A stretch of DNA of 64,000 nt from Mesorhizobium sp. M00.F.Ca.ET.216.01.1.1 (GCF_004010325.2 NZ_SADR02000031.1:1-64000), one strand, 5' to 3'; numbered from the stretch's first letter, positions 8,873 through 17,667 are shown. The notes: generated by a model not told the origin, from the letters alone. Numbers and translations are program-made.

Positions 8873-8914
8873 GCGCGATCTCAGTAATGGATTCGCCGGA
8901 CCGAACCTCTTAGC

Positions 8915-9271
8915 TTAGACGAAAAGGTACCAGAACGGCGGGAAGGTTAGCAGGAATCCTATCCCGAGCAAGACGAGTGCTGCGATATTGACGGTGCGCA
9001 TGTTCACCGTTTCCCTTCGCCAAATCCGTGACAGCCCGTACCAAGCAACCAGCCAAACGATGATCGCTACGGTCGTCTTGCCGGAGAGCGGGCCGACAGG
9101 ATTGTAGAAATTCAATAGATCATGCAGTCCGGGCGACAGCTCGGACGCGAAGGCTAGAACGCCGATGGCAGCACAACCGATGCCCGCAGCTAGAATGGCC
9201 GCAGCTCCGGGGCCATTCGGGATCGTCTCAGGCGTCTTTCCAAACTCGACTGTATTTCGCAACGTGTTCAT
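8915..9271 (-). CDS. Small membrane protein of unknown function, second gene of a pair
   Basis: The 118-residue product has about three hydrophobic helices: AAILAAGIGCAAIGVLAFAS (residues about 22-41), TTVAIIVWLVAWYGLSRIW and NIAALVLLGIGFLLTFPPFW at the C-terminus. No named family is recognised. Its ATG overlaps the stop codon of the upstream gene (ATGA at 9268-9271), so the pair is translationally coupled and the two proteins may form one complex. A longer in-frame extension overlapping the upstream gene was rejected. Confidence 0.72.
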   Translation of the reverse strand: MNTLRNTVEFGKTPETIPNGPGAAAILAAGIGCAAIGVLAFASELSPGLHDLLNFYNPVGPLSGKTTVAIIVWLVAWYGLSRIWRRETVNMRTVNIAALVLLGIGFLLTFPPFWYLFV

Positions 9272-9840
9272 GGCGCTTCCCCCTGCATCAGAATGATCAC
9301 ATCGCCACCCCGAATCGGAGCGTATTTGTTCAGGAATGCACCGAACGCTCCGGCGATTCCCGTGGCGACAAAGGCAGCCACGGCGAAGGCCAGTACGGAG
9401 ATGCGCATGTTTCGGTGTTGAATGATTGCTCGTCCGTATTTCATGGTGACGTAGGCCACCATGGTTATGGCGATCGGCGCCAGCCAGCCTGCATGCTCTT
9501 TCCACTCCATGCCGATGTTATGCCACTCGGATGTCTTCCCGCTCGACAGGAGCAATCGCCGCGGATAGTCCGCGAGATCGGTCACGCCTTCTGCCGGAAC
9601 GGCTCGATACCAAGGATAGATGACGTAGGTGCCAGAGAACACAGTGAGCCACGCAAGTATCACCATCGCCACGAGGTAAAGACCAAGCAGTGTTTGGCCT
9701 CCCGCGCTCATCGCCGACGGCGCCCCGGGCGCGGAAATTCGATACAGTTCGACCAGTGCGCCGGAGAACGCCAGCATGAACAGGGCTCCAAACCCCATTC
9801 CGTGCAGCACAGTCATGAAGTCGTGCGTTGTAATTTCCAT
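9268..9840 (-). CDS. Polytopic membrane protein of unknown function, first gene of a FixK-box pair
   Basis: The 190-residue protein has about four hydrophobic helices. Histidines sit at helix edges or in conserved-looking contexts: VLHGMGFGALF near residue 13, and WHNIGMEWKEHAGW in the middle, with an aromatic GTYVIYPWYRA loop. This could bind haem, but that is inference; no b-type cytochrome family was recognised. A perfect FixK-type box lies 52 bp before ATG 9840 and an AAAGGGGTG site precedes the start. The partner gene overlaps its stop. Confidence 0.72.
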   Translation of the reverse strand: MEITTHDFMTVLHGMGFGALFMLAFSGALVELYRISAPGAPSAMSAGGQTLLGLYLVAMVILAWLTVFSGTYVIYPWYRAVPAEGVTDLADYPRRLLLSSGKTSEWHNIGMEWKEHAGWLAPIAITMVAYVTMKYGRAIIQHRNMRISVLAFAVAAFVATGIAGAFGAFLNKYAPIRGGDVIILMQGEAP

Positions 9841-9892
9841 GACACACCCCTTTCATTGCCTGGCTATGTTAGCGATCCCGCATGTTGTGCCA

Positions 9893-9906
9893 TTGATCTA
9901 TATCAA
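9893..9906 (-). promoter_or_regulatory. FixK/FNR-type box (TTGATCTATATCAA)
   Basis: TTGAT-CTAT-ATCAA palindrome 52 bp upstream of the membrane protein gene starting at 9840 on the minus strand. To its right is only the decayed NQO copy. Confidence 0.85.
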
Positions 9907-9960
9907 AATAGCCCACTTACGGGCGTTACGCTACTCACCGCTGGCAACGTTTTACCCTTC

Positions 9961-10264
9961 TGCCGGGTCAACCTCGCGACGCTCGATTTGCTGATTCTGC
10001 GGGCGATGCAAGAGTTCAAACACGGCGCATTTCCTGACAGCCTAAAGGTACCGCCGAAGGATCTGGAGCAGGTCATGCGACCGGGAACGGCTTCGCCTAC
10101 CGGACAAGCGTGGCGGCTTCACCACGACACTGCTTCGCGGCAGATCTGCTCGCGTGGTCGTGACCATGGGCATGCCCTCCGTTCTTTACCCGCTATGGCT
10201 CCTCGGCGACGCGACACGGACGAAGTGGATCGAACAAATGCGCAGGCTGGGGGAGTTCGGCTAG
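9961..10264 (+). pseudogene. Decayed duplicate of the NAD(P)H:quinone oxidoreductase gene
   Basis: Blocks of this stretch match the intact gene at 8019-8606, for instance the segments around CTCGCGACGCTCGATTT and the identical tail ATGCGCAGGCTGGGGGAGTT. Relative to the intact copy there are internal deletions of roughly 80 and 100 bp and several small ones, and no open frame covers it. It lies tail to tail with the intact alcohol dehydrogenase, exactly as the intact NQO lies tail to tail with the truncated dehydrogenase copy. Confidence 0.85.
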
Positions 10265-10270
10265 AGCAGT

Positions 10271-11254
10271 TCACGGCACCAGAACGGCGGCACCACTCAG
10301 TCTACCGGCGCGCAGATCGTCCAACGCCTGGTTTGCCTGTTCCAGCGGATAGACCTTTGTATGCGTGCGAACCTGCGCGCTCTTCACAATGGGAAAGAAC
10401 TCTTCCGCGTCGCGGCGTGTCAGGTTTGCGACTGATACCAATTCACGCTCTTCCCAGAGCAATTCATAAGGCATCGCCGGAATATCGCTCATGTGAATTC
10501 CGCCGCATACTACGCGGCCGCCCTTGCGCACAGCTCGCAGCGCGGTCGGCACCAGGCCGCCAATAGGCGCGAAGATGATCGCGGCGTCGAGCGGTTCGGC
10601 CGGGCGCTCGTTCGAGCCGCCGGCCCAGGTCGCGCCGAGCGAACGCGCAAAATCCTGCGCGTCTTTGTCGCCCGGCCGCGTGAAAGCGAAAATCTCACGA
10701 CCCTGCCAGATCGCCACCTGCGCGATGATGTGCGCGGCAGCGCCGAAGCCATAGATCCCGAGCCGCCTGCCGCCGCCAGCCTTCTTCAGGCAACGCCAGC
10801 CAATGAGACCGGCACAAAGCAGCGGCGCCAGCGATATTGGATCGCCATCGGCATCCAGATCGAAGGCAAAATGCTCGTCGGCGATGACATGGCTGGCAAA
10901 GCCGCCGTCGCGTGTATAGCCGGTGAATTGTGGTTGATCGCAGAGGTTTTCACTCCCAGCGACGCAATAGGGGCAGTGGCCGCAAGTATGCCCGAGCCAA
11001 GGTACGCCCACTCTGCTTCCGAGCCGGGACCCGGCGACGCCCTCACCAACCTTATCGATGACGCCGACAATCTCATGACCGGGGACGAGCGGCAGTTTTG
11101 GATGAAGCAAATCACCATCCACGACATGCAGATCGGTCCGGCAGACCGCGCATGCCTCAACCTTCAGCCTGATCTCGCCCGCCCCAGGGATGGGATCGGG
11201 TCCGTCGACCAGCTTCAAAGGCGTGCCGACGCTTTCGAGCACCATCGCTTTCAT
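10271..11254 (-). CDS. Zinc-dependent medium-chain alcohol dehydrogenase
   Basis: The 327-residue protein has the full MDR fold: a catalytic zinc site with CAVCRTDLH (Cys near residue 38) and PGHEIVG, a structural zinc lobe CGHCPYCVAGSENLC, and a Rossmann segment (RLGIYGFGAAAH near residue 170). It resembles AdhA/AdhP-type enzymes that interconvert alcohols and aldehydes with NAD(P). ATG 11254 is chosen because AGGAGG stands 5 bases before it and the coding sequence opens with the family start MKAMVLESVG; an upstream in-frame extension has no homology. The FixK-type box at 11441 is 187 bp away and more likely drives the opposite arc operon. Confidence 0.92.
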   Translation of the reverse strand: MKAMVLESVGTPLKLVDGPDPIPGAGEIRLKVEACAVCRTDLHVVDGDLLHPKLPLVPGHEIVGVIDKVGEGVAGSRLGSRVGVPWLGHTCGHCPYCVAGSENLCDQPQFTGYTRDGGFASHVIADEHFAFDLDADGDPISLAPLLCAGLIGWRCLKKAGGGRRLGIYGFGAAAHIIAQVAIWQGREIFAFTRPGDKDAQDFARSLGATWAGGSNERPAEPLDAAIIFAPIGGLVPTALRAVRKGGRVVCGGIHMSDIPAMPYELLWEERELVSVANLTRRDAEEFFPIVKSAQVRTHTKVYPLEQANQALDDLRAGRLSGAAVLVP

Positions 11255-11440
11255 GACACCTCCTATGCCTGCCGGAACGACGAAGAAGGTCACGATCCAC
11301 TTCCCTTTGACGTTCCGACATATCAGGGCGATTGTAATGCGATCTTCGACCATGCGCACTACGGGCACGGCCCAGCATGCCCGGCCCTGCGAAATCCGGA
11401 ATAGCTTCGAGACAGCAAGCTTTCAGAGCGAAAATGGACT

Positions 11441-11454
11441 TTGACCAGCATCAA
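11441..11454 (+). promoter_or_regulatory. FixK/FNR-type box (TTGACCAGCATCAA)
   Basis: TTGAC-CAGC-ATCAA, one base from the symmetric consensus, ending 62 bp before arcD. Arginine deiminase operons are classically activated by FNR-family proteins in other bacteria, so control of arcDABC from this site is a natural inference. Confidence 0.82.
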
Positions 11455-11516
11455 AGCTGCTGGTGCTTTTTCGTGTTCATTGCCTCCCATCAAGGCCTCA
11501 AATCTGGGAGAGCATT

Positions 11517-12983
11517 ATGACCACGGCTGGAATCAACATCCCTATCGGCAAAGTCACGACCGCAGCAGCGACGAAGCTTCGATTAGGCTCCCTTACGGCG
11601 CTCGTGATCGGCTCGATGGTTGGTTCAGGCGTATTTAGCCTGCCGCAGAACATGGCGGCTGGTGCCGGCCCTCTTGCCATCCTGATTGGCTGGGCCATCA
11701 CAGCGGTCGGCATGCTGGCGCTCGTCTTCGTCTACCAGTCGCTTGCGACCCGCAAGCCCGAGCTCGACGCAGGCCCTTATGCCTACGCCAAGGCCGGCTT
11801 CGGTCCCTTCATCGGCTTCAACAGCGCCTGGGGCTACTGGATCAGCGCATGGCTCGGCAACGTCTCCTATGCCGTGATCGTCTTCAGTGCGCTTTCCTAT
11901 TTCTTTCCGGCCTTCGGCGACGGAAACACCTGGCAGGCGGTGCTCGGCGCATCGGTCCTGCTGTGGCTGATCCACGCCCTGGTTCTCGCCGGCATCCGGC
12001 AGGCCGCCGTCATAAACCTGATCGTCACGGTGGCAAAGATCGCTCCGATCGTCCTGTTTGTCGGGGTCGTGGCGGTTGCCTTCAAGCTGGAGGTCTGGTC
12101 GCTCGATTTCAGCGGGCTTGGCAACGCCAGTCTCGGCTCGATCACCGCACAGGTGAAAAGCACCATGCTGGTCACCCTGTGGGTGTTCATTGGCATCGAA
12201 GGCGCCAGCGTATTCTCCAGCCGGGCCGAGCGCCGCAAGGACATCGCGATGGCGACCGTTCTCGGCTTCTTCACCTGCCTCGCCCTCTACGCCCTGGTCT
12301 CGCTGCTATCGCTCGGCATTATGAGCCAGCCTGAGCTCGCCGCGCTGAAGAACCCCTCCATGGCTGGCGTGCTCGAGGCGGTTGTCGGTCCCTGGGGTGC
12401 CATCCTCATCAACATCGCCCTCGTCGTGTCGGTGGTTGGTGCATTCCTGAGCTGGACGCTGCTGGCCGCCGAAATTCCGCATGTCGCCGCCAAGGACGGA
12501 ACAATGCCGAAATTCTTCGGCCGGGAGAGCGAACGCGGCGTGCCATCGAGTTCGCTGTTGATCACCAACCTGCTCGTCCAGGCATTCCTGGTGATCACGC
12601 TTTTCGCGCAAAGCACCTATCAGGCGCTGTTCTACATCGCGTCGGCGGCGATCCTGGTGCCTTACATCTTTTCCGGAGCCTACGCGGCCAAGCTTGCGCT
12701 GACCGGAGAGAGTTACGAGAGCGGAGAGCAACGCGCCGGCCCGCTTTTTGCCGGGCTGCTGGCAACGGTCTATGGGCTGTGGCTCGTCTACGCAGCCGGT
12801 CCAGCGTATCTGTTCATGTGCGCGATCCTCTATGCGCCCGGCATTCTTTTCTACATCTGGGCCCGTCGCGAAACCAATCAACGAGTGTTCCATCCTGTCG
12901 AAGCAGCGCTCGCCGTCGCCCTTGTCGCTGCCGGTGTCGCCGCGGCCTACCTGATCTGGAACGGGAGCATCAGCCCGCTATGA
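11517..12983 (+). CDS. arcD: Arginine/ornithine antiporter
   Basis: The 488-residue membrane protein belongs to the APC amino acid permease family, with about 12-13 helices and the APC opening motif (GSMVGSGVFSLPQNMAAGAG near residue 35). Position at the head of an arcABC operon points to exchange of external arginine for internal ornithine. ATG 11517 follows GGGAG at a good spacing; an in-frame upstream start at 11463 has no family residues. Its stop overlaps the start of arcA (ATGA). A FixK-type box lies 62 bp upstream. Confidence 0.93.
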   Translation: MTTAGINIPIGKVTTAAATKLRLGSLTALVIGSMVGSGVFSLPQNMAAGAGPLAILIGWAITAVGMLALVFVYQSLATRKPELDAGPYAYAKAGFGPFIGFNSAWGYWISAWLGNVSYAVIVFSALSYFFPAFGDGNTWQAVLGASVLLWLIHALVLAGIRQAAVINLIVTVAKIAPIVLFVGVVAVAFKLEVWSLDFSGLGNASLGSITAQVKSTMLVTLWVFIGIEGASVFSSRAERRKDIAMATVLGFFTCLALYALVSLLSLGIMSQPELAALKNPSMAGVLEAVVGPWGAILINIALVVSVVGAFLSWTLLAAEIPHVAAKDGTMPKFFGRESERGVPSSSLLITNLLVQAFLVITLFAQSTYQALFYIASAAILVPYIFSGAYAAKLALTGESYESGEQRAGPLFAGLLATVYGLWLVYAAGPAYLFMCAILYAPGILFYIWARRETNQRVFHPVEAALAVALVAAGVAAAYLIWNGSISPL

Positions 12984-14212
12984 ACGCACCTATCACCACG
13001 ACCAAGCTTGGCGCTTTTTCTGAAACTGGCCGACTCCGTGAGGTGCTGGTGCACCGCCCCGACCTCAGCCTCCAAAGGCTGACACCTGACAATTGCAAGG
13101 GGTTGCTCTTCGATGATGTGCTTTGGGTCAAGAAGGCACGTCAGGAGCATGATGTCTTCGTCGATGCGTTGCGTGAGCGCGGCGTGCTGGTGCATTCGTT
13201 CGGGAAACTGCTGGCCGAGACCGTGAGCCTGACCGAGGCTCGCGACTGGCTTCTCGACCGCAGGATTCACTCCGGTGTCGTCGGGCTCGACATGGTCAAT
13301 GAGATGCGGGGATGGCTCAACGAGATGCCGTCCGAGCAGCTGGCAGCCTACCTTGTCGGCGGCATCGCCCGTGCGGAGCTTCCATTCGAACCCAGGGGAT
13401 TGACCGGACGGACGCTCGCCCCTCAAGACTTCGTGCTGCCGCCGCTGCCGAACCAGCTTTTCACCAGGGACAGCTCCTGCTGGATCTACGGCTCGGTCTC
13501 GGTCAACGCCATGTACTGGCCCGCCAGACGCCCGGAAGCGGCCAATATCGAAGCAGTGTACCGTTTCCACCCCCGCTTTCGCGACAGCGGCATCCCCTTC
13601 GTTTCGCCGGACCTCGGAACAGGCACCAGTCTGGAGGGCGGTGATGTCATGCCGATCGGCGACGGAACGGTTCTCGTAGGCATGGGAGAACGCACCACGC
13701 CGCAAGCGGTGGGCGACCTTGCGCGCAGCCTGTTCGCGGCCGGCGAGGCAACGCGCGTGATCGCGGCGCTGATGCCGCGGGACCGCAGCTTCATGCATCT
13801 CGACACTGTTTTCACCTTCTGCGACCGCGACCTGGTCACCATGTACCCGCCCGTGGTCGAGCGGCTGCGTACATTCTCACTGCGGCCAGGCGACGGAGCA
13901 GCAACCGTTGAGGTCACGGAAGAAACCAAGCCATTCACAGTGGTGGTTGCTGAAGCTCTCGGATTGAAATCGCTGCGGATCATCGCCACTGGCGGCGACC
14001 GCTACGAGGCCGAACGCGAGCAATGGGATGACGGCAACAACGTCGTTGCCGTCGAGCCGGGCGTCGTCATCGGCTACGACCGCAATGTCTACACCAATAC
14101 GCTTCTCCGCCGGGCAGGCATCGAGGTGATAACGGTCGAAGGCGCCGAACTCAGCCGCGGTCGCGGCGGCGGCCACTGCATGACCTGCCCGATTGCCCGC
14201 GATCCAATCTGA
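12980..14212 (+). CDS. arcA: Arginine deiminase
   Basis: The 410-residue protein has the expected length and motifs: the opening GAFSETGRLREVLVHRP, the TRDSSCWI segment with the substrate-binding region, LEGGDVMPIG, the HLDTVFTF catalytic-histidine segment, and the catalytic cysteine in GGGHCMTCP near the C-terminus. It converts arginine to citrulline and ammonia, the first step of the arginine deiminase pathway. It is translationally coupled to arcD by a 4-base overlap and followed by arcB after 18 bp. Confidence 0.96.
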   Translation: MNAPITTTKLGAFSETGRLREVLVHRPDLSLQRLTPDNCKGLLFDDVLWVKKARQEHDVFVDALRERGVLVHSFGKLLAETVSLTEARDWLLDRRIHSGVVGLDMVNEMRGWLNEMPSEQLAAYLVGGIARAELPFEPRGLTGRTLAPQDFVLPPLPNQLFTRDSSCWIYGSVSVNAMYWPARRPEAANIEAVYRFHPRFRDSGIPFVSPDLGTGTSLEGGDVMPIGDGTVLVGMGERTTPQAVGDLARSLFAAGEATRVIAALMPRDRSFMHLDTVFTFCDRDLVTMYPPVVERLRTFSLRPGDGAATVEVTEETKPFTVVVAEALGLKSLRIIATGGDRYEAEREQWDDGNNVVAVEPGVVIGYDRNVYTNTLLRRAGIEVITVEGAELSRGRGGGHCMTCPIARDPI

Positions 14213-14230
14213 CCCAAAAGGAAACATACC

Positions 14231-15232
14231 ATGCCGACCAATCTCCATGGCCGCTCCGTCCTCACCCTGGACGATCTCACGGCCGACGAGATCCGCTTTC
14301 TTCTGAAGCTGGCTACCGACCTCAAGGCGGCCAAGCTCGCAGGGCACGAAGTGCCGCGTCTCACCCGGAAGAATATCGCGCTGATCTTCGAGAAGGATTC
14401 GACACGCACGCGGACGGGGTTCGAGGTGGCAGCCTATGACCAGGGCGCCCATGTCACCTATTTCGGTCCCAGCGGCAGCCATATCGGCCACAAGGAATCC
14501 ATGAAGGACACCGCCCGTGTGCTCGGCCGGATGTACGACGCGATCGAGTATCGCGGCTTTGCCCAGCACCAGGCTGAACTGCTTGCCCTGCATGCCGGGG
14601 TGCCGGTTTATAACGGTCTCACCGACGAGGCGCATCCGACGCAGATCCTTGCCGATTTCATGACCATGCGCGAGTTCACGCACAAGCATCTTTCGGACAT
14701 GACCGTTAGCTTCGTCGGCGAGGGTCGCGACAATGTCGCGATGTCGCTGGCACTCGGAGCGGCCAAGGTCGGCATCGACATGCGCATCGCCTCGCCCAAG
14801 GAGCTTTGGCCGGATGAGGAATTCTGCGCCCATGTCAGGGAACTGGCGGAACGCAGCGGCGGCCGCTTCAGACTCGACGAAGACGTGACGGGCTGCGTCC
14901 AGAACGCCGACTTCATCTATACCGATGTGTGGATGTCGATGGGCGAGGACAAATCCGGCTGGGCCGAGCGCATTCGTCTTTTGACGCCTTATCGTGTCAC
15001 TGGCGAAGTGATGGCTGCCGCCGGCAACCCGCACGTCAAATTCATGCATTGCCTGCCGGCGTTCCACGACACCGAAACCGAGATCGGTGCGCTCATTGCG
15101 CGGGAATACGGCATCGACTGCATGGAGGTGACCGACGAGGTGTTCGAATCGGATGCCTCGATCGTCTTCGACCAAGCCGAAAACCGCATGCATACGATCA
15201 AGGCCCTGCTCGTCGCCACGATCGGCAACTGA
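14231..15232 (+). CDS. arcB: Ornithine carbamoyltransferase, catabolic
   Basis: The 333-residue enzyme contains the carbamoyl phosphate site STRTRTGFE (near residue 55), the HPTQILAD motif and the ornithine-binding HCLPAFHD motif. In the arc context it runs in the phosphorolysis direction, splitting citrulline to ornithine and carbamoyl phosphate. An AAAGGAAA site precedes ATG 14231. The length (about 334) is typical of catabolic ArcB. Its stop is 1 bp from the start of arcC. Confidence 0.95.
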   Translation: MPTNLHGRSVLTLDDLTADEIRFLLKLATDLKAAKLAGHEVPRLTRKNIALIFEKDSTRTRTGFEVAAYDQGAHVTYFGPSGSHIGHKESMKDTARVLGRMYDAIEYRGFAQHQAELLALHAGVPVYNGLTDEAHPTQILADFMTMREFTHKHLSDMTVSFVGEGRDNVAMSLALGAAKVGIDMRIASPKELWPDEEFCAHVRELAERSGGRFRLDEDVTGCVQNADFIYTDVWMSMGEDKSGWAERIRLLTPYRVTGEVMAAAGNPHVKFMHCLPAFHDTETEIGALIAREYGIDCMEVTDEVFESDASIVFDQAENRMHTIKALLVATIGN

Positions 15233-15233
15233 G

Positions 15234-16160
15234 ATGCTCATCGTCGTAGCGCTCGGTGGAAATGCATTGCTGCGCCGTGGAGAACCGATGACGGCCGGGA
15301 ACCAGCGCGCCAACATCGTGCGCGCCGCTTCCGTATTGGCGGATCTGATCGGCGAAGGACATTCGGTGGTGATCACACATGGCAACGGCCCGCAGGTAGG
15401 GCTGCTCGCGCTGCAAGCTGCAGCCAACCCGGGCGACGGGGCATTTCCCCTCGACGTGCTCGGCGCCGAGAGCGCCGGCATGATCGGCTATGTGATCGAG
15501 CAGGAGCTCAGCAACCTCCTCAGGCAGAGGCTATTTGCGACGCTGCTGACGGAGGTGAAAGTCGACCCGCACGACCCGGCCTTCGTTCACCCGACAAAGC
15601 CGATAGGCCCGGTCTACGATGAAGCAACCGCGCATCGGCTTGCCGCGGAACGCGGCTGGCAGATCGCGCCGGATGGCGATAAATGGCGCCGCGTCGTGGC
15701 GTCGCCCAAGCCGCTGGAGATTCTGGAAGCATCTGTGATTTCGTTCCTCGTCGAGCGCGGCGTCATCGTCATTTGCACGGGCGGCGGCGGGGTTCCTGTC
15801 ATAGCGCGAGATGATGGCAGTCTTTGCGGTGTGGAAGCGGTCATCGACAAGGATCTCGCGAGTTCGCTTCTTGCCCGCCAATTGAATGCCGACATGCTGC
15901 TCATGCTGACCGACGTCGATGCCGTGTATGTTGATTATGGCACCGCTACCGCCCGTGCGCTCCGGCGGGTTACCCCGACAGAGGTATCGGGGCGGGACTT
16001 TCCAGCCGGCTCCATGGGCCCGAAGATCGGAGCCGCAATCGAGTTCGTTGAAGCAACAGGTAAGCCTGCCGCGATCGGCAAGCTCGATGACGCCGTCGAG
16101 ATTGTCAGAGGCGAGCGCGGCACATGGTTCGACGCCAGCGCTCCCGATCTCATCCATTGA
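15234..16160 (+). CDS. arcC: Carbamate kinase
   Basis: The 308-residue enzyme opens with the kinase signature VVALGGNALLRRG and contains THGNGPQVG and the GGGGVPVI loop, all diagnostic of carbamate kinases. It transfers the phosphate of carbamoyl phosphate to ADP, giving the ATP yield of arginine fermentation. The start is ATG 15234, directly after the arcB stop. It closes the arcDABC operon; the relic of a fixK-like gene follows. Confidence 0.95.
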   Translation: MLIVVALGGNALLRRGEPMTAGNQRANIVRAASVLADLIGEGHSVVITHGNGPQVGLLALQAAANPGDGAFPLDVLGAESAGMIGYVIEQELSNLLRQRLFATLLTEVKVDPHDPAFVHPTKPIGPVYDEATAHRLAAERGWQIAPDGDKWRRVVASPKPLEILEASVISFLVERGVIVICTGGGGVPVIARDDGSLCGVEAVIDKDLASSLLARQLNADMLLMLTDVDAVYVDYGTATARALRRVTPTEVSGRDFPAGSMGPKIGAAIEFVEATGKPAAIGKLDDAVEIVRGERGTWFDASAPDLIH

Positions 16161-16196
16161 GTCTCTGCACGGCCGAGCAGTCCTGCAATTGGTTCC

Positions 16197-16380
16197 AGGT
16201 GGTTTCCCGTAGGGAAAACCGAATTTCGCGACACGCAGATTTGCGTCGTTGCTATGCCACGGATCAACCGGAAAACAGCCACCAAGGATTTCCCTGCCGT
16301 CGCAATCCGCCCAGACTAGCCTGCCAAAGGCTTTCGACGCCGCACCGCTGCAACCGGCCAGCTTCTCGTCAGCACTGATG
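16197..16380 (+). pseudogene. Relic of a second fixK-like gene: promoter and first ~25 codons
   Basis: This stretch is homologous to the promoter and 5' end of the intact regulator at 33805-33990. Shared features are TTTCCCGTAGGG, then CCGAATTTCGCGAC, then codons for PSQSAQxSLPxAFDxAPLQP. The start codon equivalent is lost (CAGCCATG in the intact copy reads CAGCCACC here) and homology stops near 16370. It sits immediately after arcC and tail to tail with the ATP-grasp gene. It is non-functional as a regulator, though the promoter element may still be read. Confidence 0.8.
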
Positions 16381-16392
16381 ATCCGTGCATGG

Positions 16393-17667
16393 TCAAACGG
16401 CCAGGACAGGGGCAAAACCGCCGCCGGCCGTGCGGAAGTTCGTGGTTTGGCCCTGGTAGAGGCGCGCGGCGGCGAGCAACATCCGGCCATCGTAAGTGTA
16501 GAGCCGCACGTCCATCTTGCGCGGCGTTGGCGTGCCATCGATCTCGATCATGCGCTGCCCGGGTGCCGCAAATGACTGGGCCACATAGCCGCCGCGAGCG
16601 ATCTCGGCCCACACGCCTTTGGTCACCTTGTCGCCGCGGTAGACCGCCTTGCTGCCGTGGCCGGAGAGCGACTTGAAAAACATGTCCTTGCGGGATTGCC
16701 AAGCGGTATCCGAATTGTCGGGCGTGACCAGCGTGGTCCGCGGAACGCCGGCGAGCCGCGCGCGCAGCTCCCGAGAAAGACCGAATGCTTCGAGCGCCGC
16801 CGGATCGGACAGCAATGTCAGATTGCGCTTGCTTGCAAGGAGCGCATGGTGGTGCGGATTGGGCGTGACCACCACCGCGCCGTCCTGATAAGCCGCCCTG
16901 AGCGCCGCATGCTCCGGCCCATCGAGCGCAAAATCGACCAAGCGATTGTAGACCAGATCGATCTCGTCGCCGTCGAGCCGGAGCCTCCCGCTATCATATT
17001 TCAGCTCGCTTGCGTCCACGATTGCCGCCTCGATGCCGTGCTTCAGCAACAACTGCCTGGCAAGCACGAATTCAGGATAGAGATACTGCTCCTCAGGCCG
17101 ATCATCGACGATCGCGATCCTTCGCGGCGATCCGGTGCCGCGCTGGCGGCGCCATTCGCCCTTGAACATCGCGATGCCGCTGGTTTCGAAATGATCGTCC
17201 CTTGTGCCGATCAACGCCCGGTCGACTTCGGAGCAGCAAGCCTTCTGCGCCCTGGCGAGCAGCGCATTGAGGAAAGCGCCGCCGGCGTTGGTGTTCACCT
17301 CGATCAGCTTGGGACCGTCATCGTCGAGATGGAAATCGTAGCCCATGAGAGCGCCTACGGGTCCAAAATCCCGTTGCGCGATTTCCGGAGCCCAGGAAAG
17401 GACCGCTTCGCGGTAAGCTGGCAACTTTGCTGTCGCCTCGACGGCGAGGACGATTCTCTGCATCTCGTCGAGAGCGGACGCGGCGAGGAAGACCGGGACA
17501 TTGGAGAACAAGTGCGGCCGCGACGCCATGAAGGCTTCACAGAAGCCGGGCTCGCCGGCCTCATAATCCAGCGCCGCCCAAAGTTCCGCCCGGTCGAGCG
17601 TGATGCAGAAGCATTTGCGGTTGAGCCGCGACGCGCTGGCTTCCGCCACCCCGGGGACTGTGAGCAT
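16393..17667 (-). CDS. ATP-grasp-like protein of unknown function
   Basis: The 424-residue protein carries ATP-grasp features resembling glutathione synthetases and related ligases: LIEVNTNAGGAFLNALL (residues about 120-136, the metal-ligand EVN motif), a KDMFFKSLSGHGSKAVYRGD segment typical of the nucleotide-binding lysine and glycine loop, and a C-terminal RKMDVRLYTYDGRML. It would form an amide or peptide-like bond at the expense of ATP, substrate unknown. ATG 17667 has AGGAG at a good spacing. A FixK-type box lies 63 bp upstream, shared with the divergent small gene at 17778. Confidence 0.72.
   Translation of the reverse strand: MLTVPGVAEASASRLNRKCFCITLDRAELWAALDYEAGEPGFCEAFMASRPHLFSNVPVFLAASALDEMQRIVLAVEATAKLPAYREAVLSWAPEIAQRDFGPVGALMGYDFHLDDDGPKLIEVNTNAGGAFLNALLARAQKACCSEVDRALIGTRDDHFETSGIAMFKGEWRRQRGTGSPRRIAIVDDRPEEQYLYPEFVLARQLLLKHGIEAAIVDASELKYDSGRLRLDGDEIDLVYNRLVDFALDGPEHAALRAAYQDGAVVVTPNPHHHALLASKRNLTLLSDPAALEAFGLSRELRARLAGVPRTTLVTPDNSDTAWQSRKDMFFKSLSGHGSKAVYRGDKVTKGVWAEIARGGYVAQSFAAPGQRMIEIDGTPTPRKMDVRLYTYDGRMLLAAARLYQGQTTNFRTAGGGFAPVLAV

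Noticed and set aside
11254..11368. Longer N-terminus for the alcohol dehydrogenase
   Set aside because: The extra 38 residues have no family counterpart, and ATG 11254 has a perfect AGGAGG site and the conserved protein start.
13877..15481. 534-codon minus-strand frame across arcA, arcB and arcC
   Set aside because: It crosses three well-identified plus-strand genes and has no domain resemblance.
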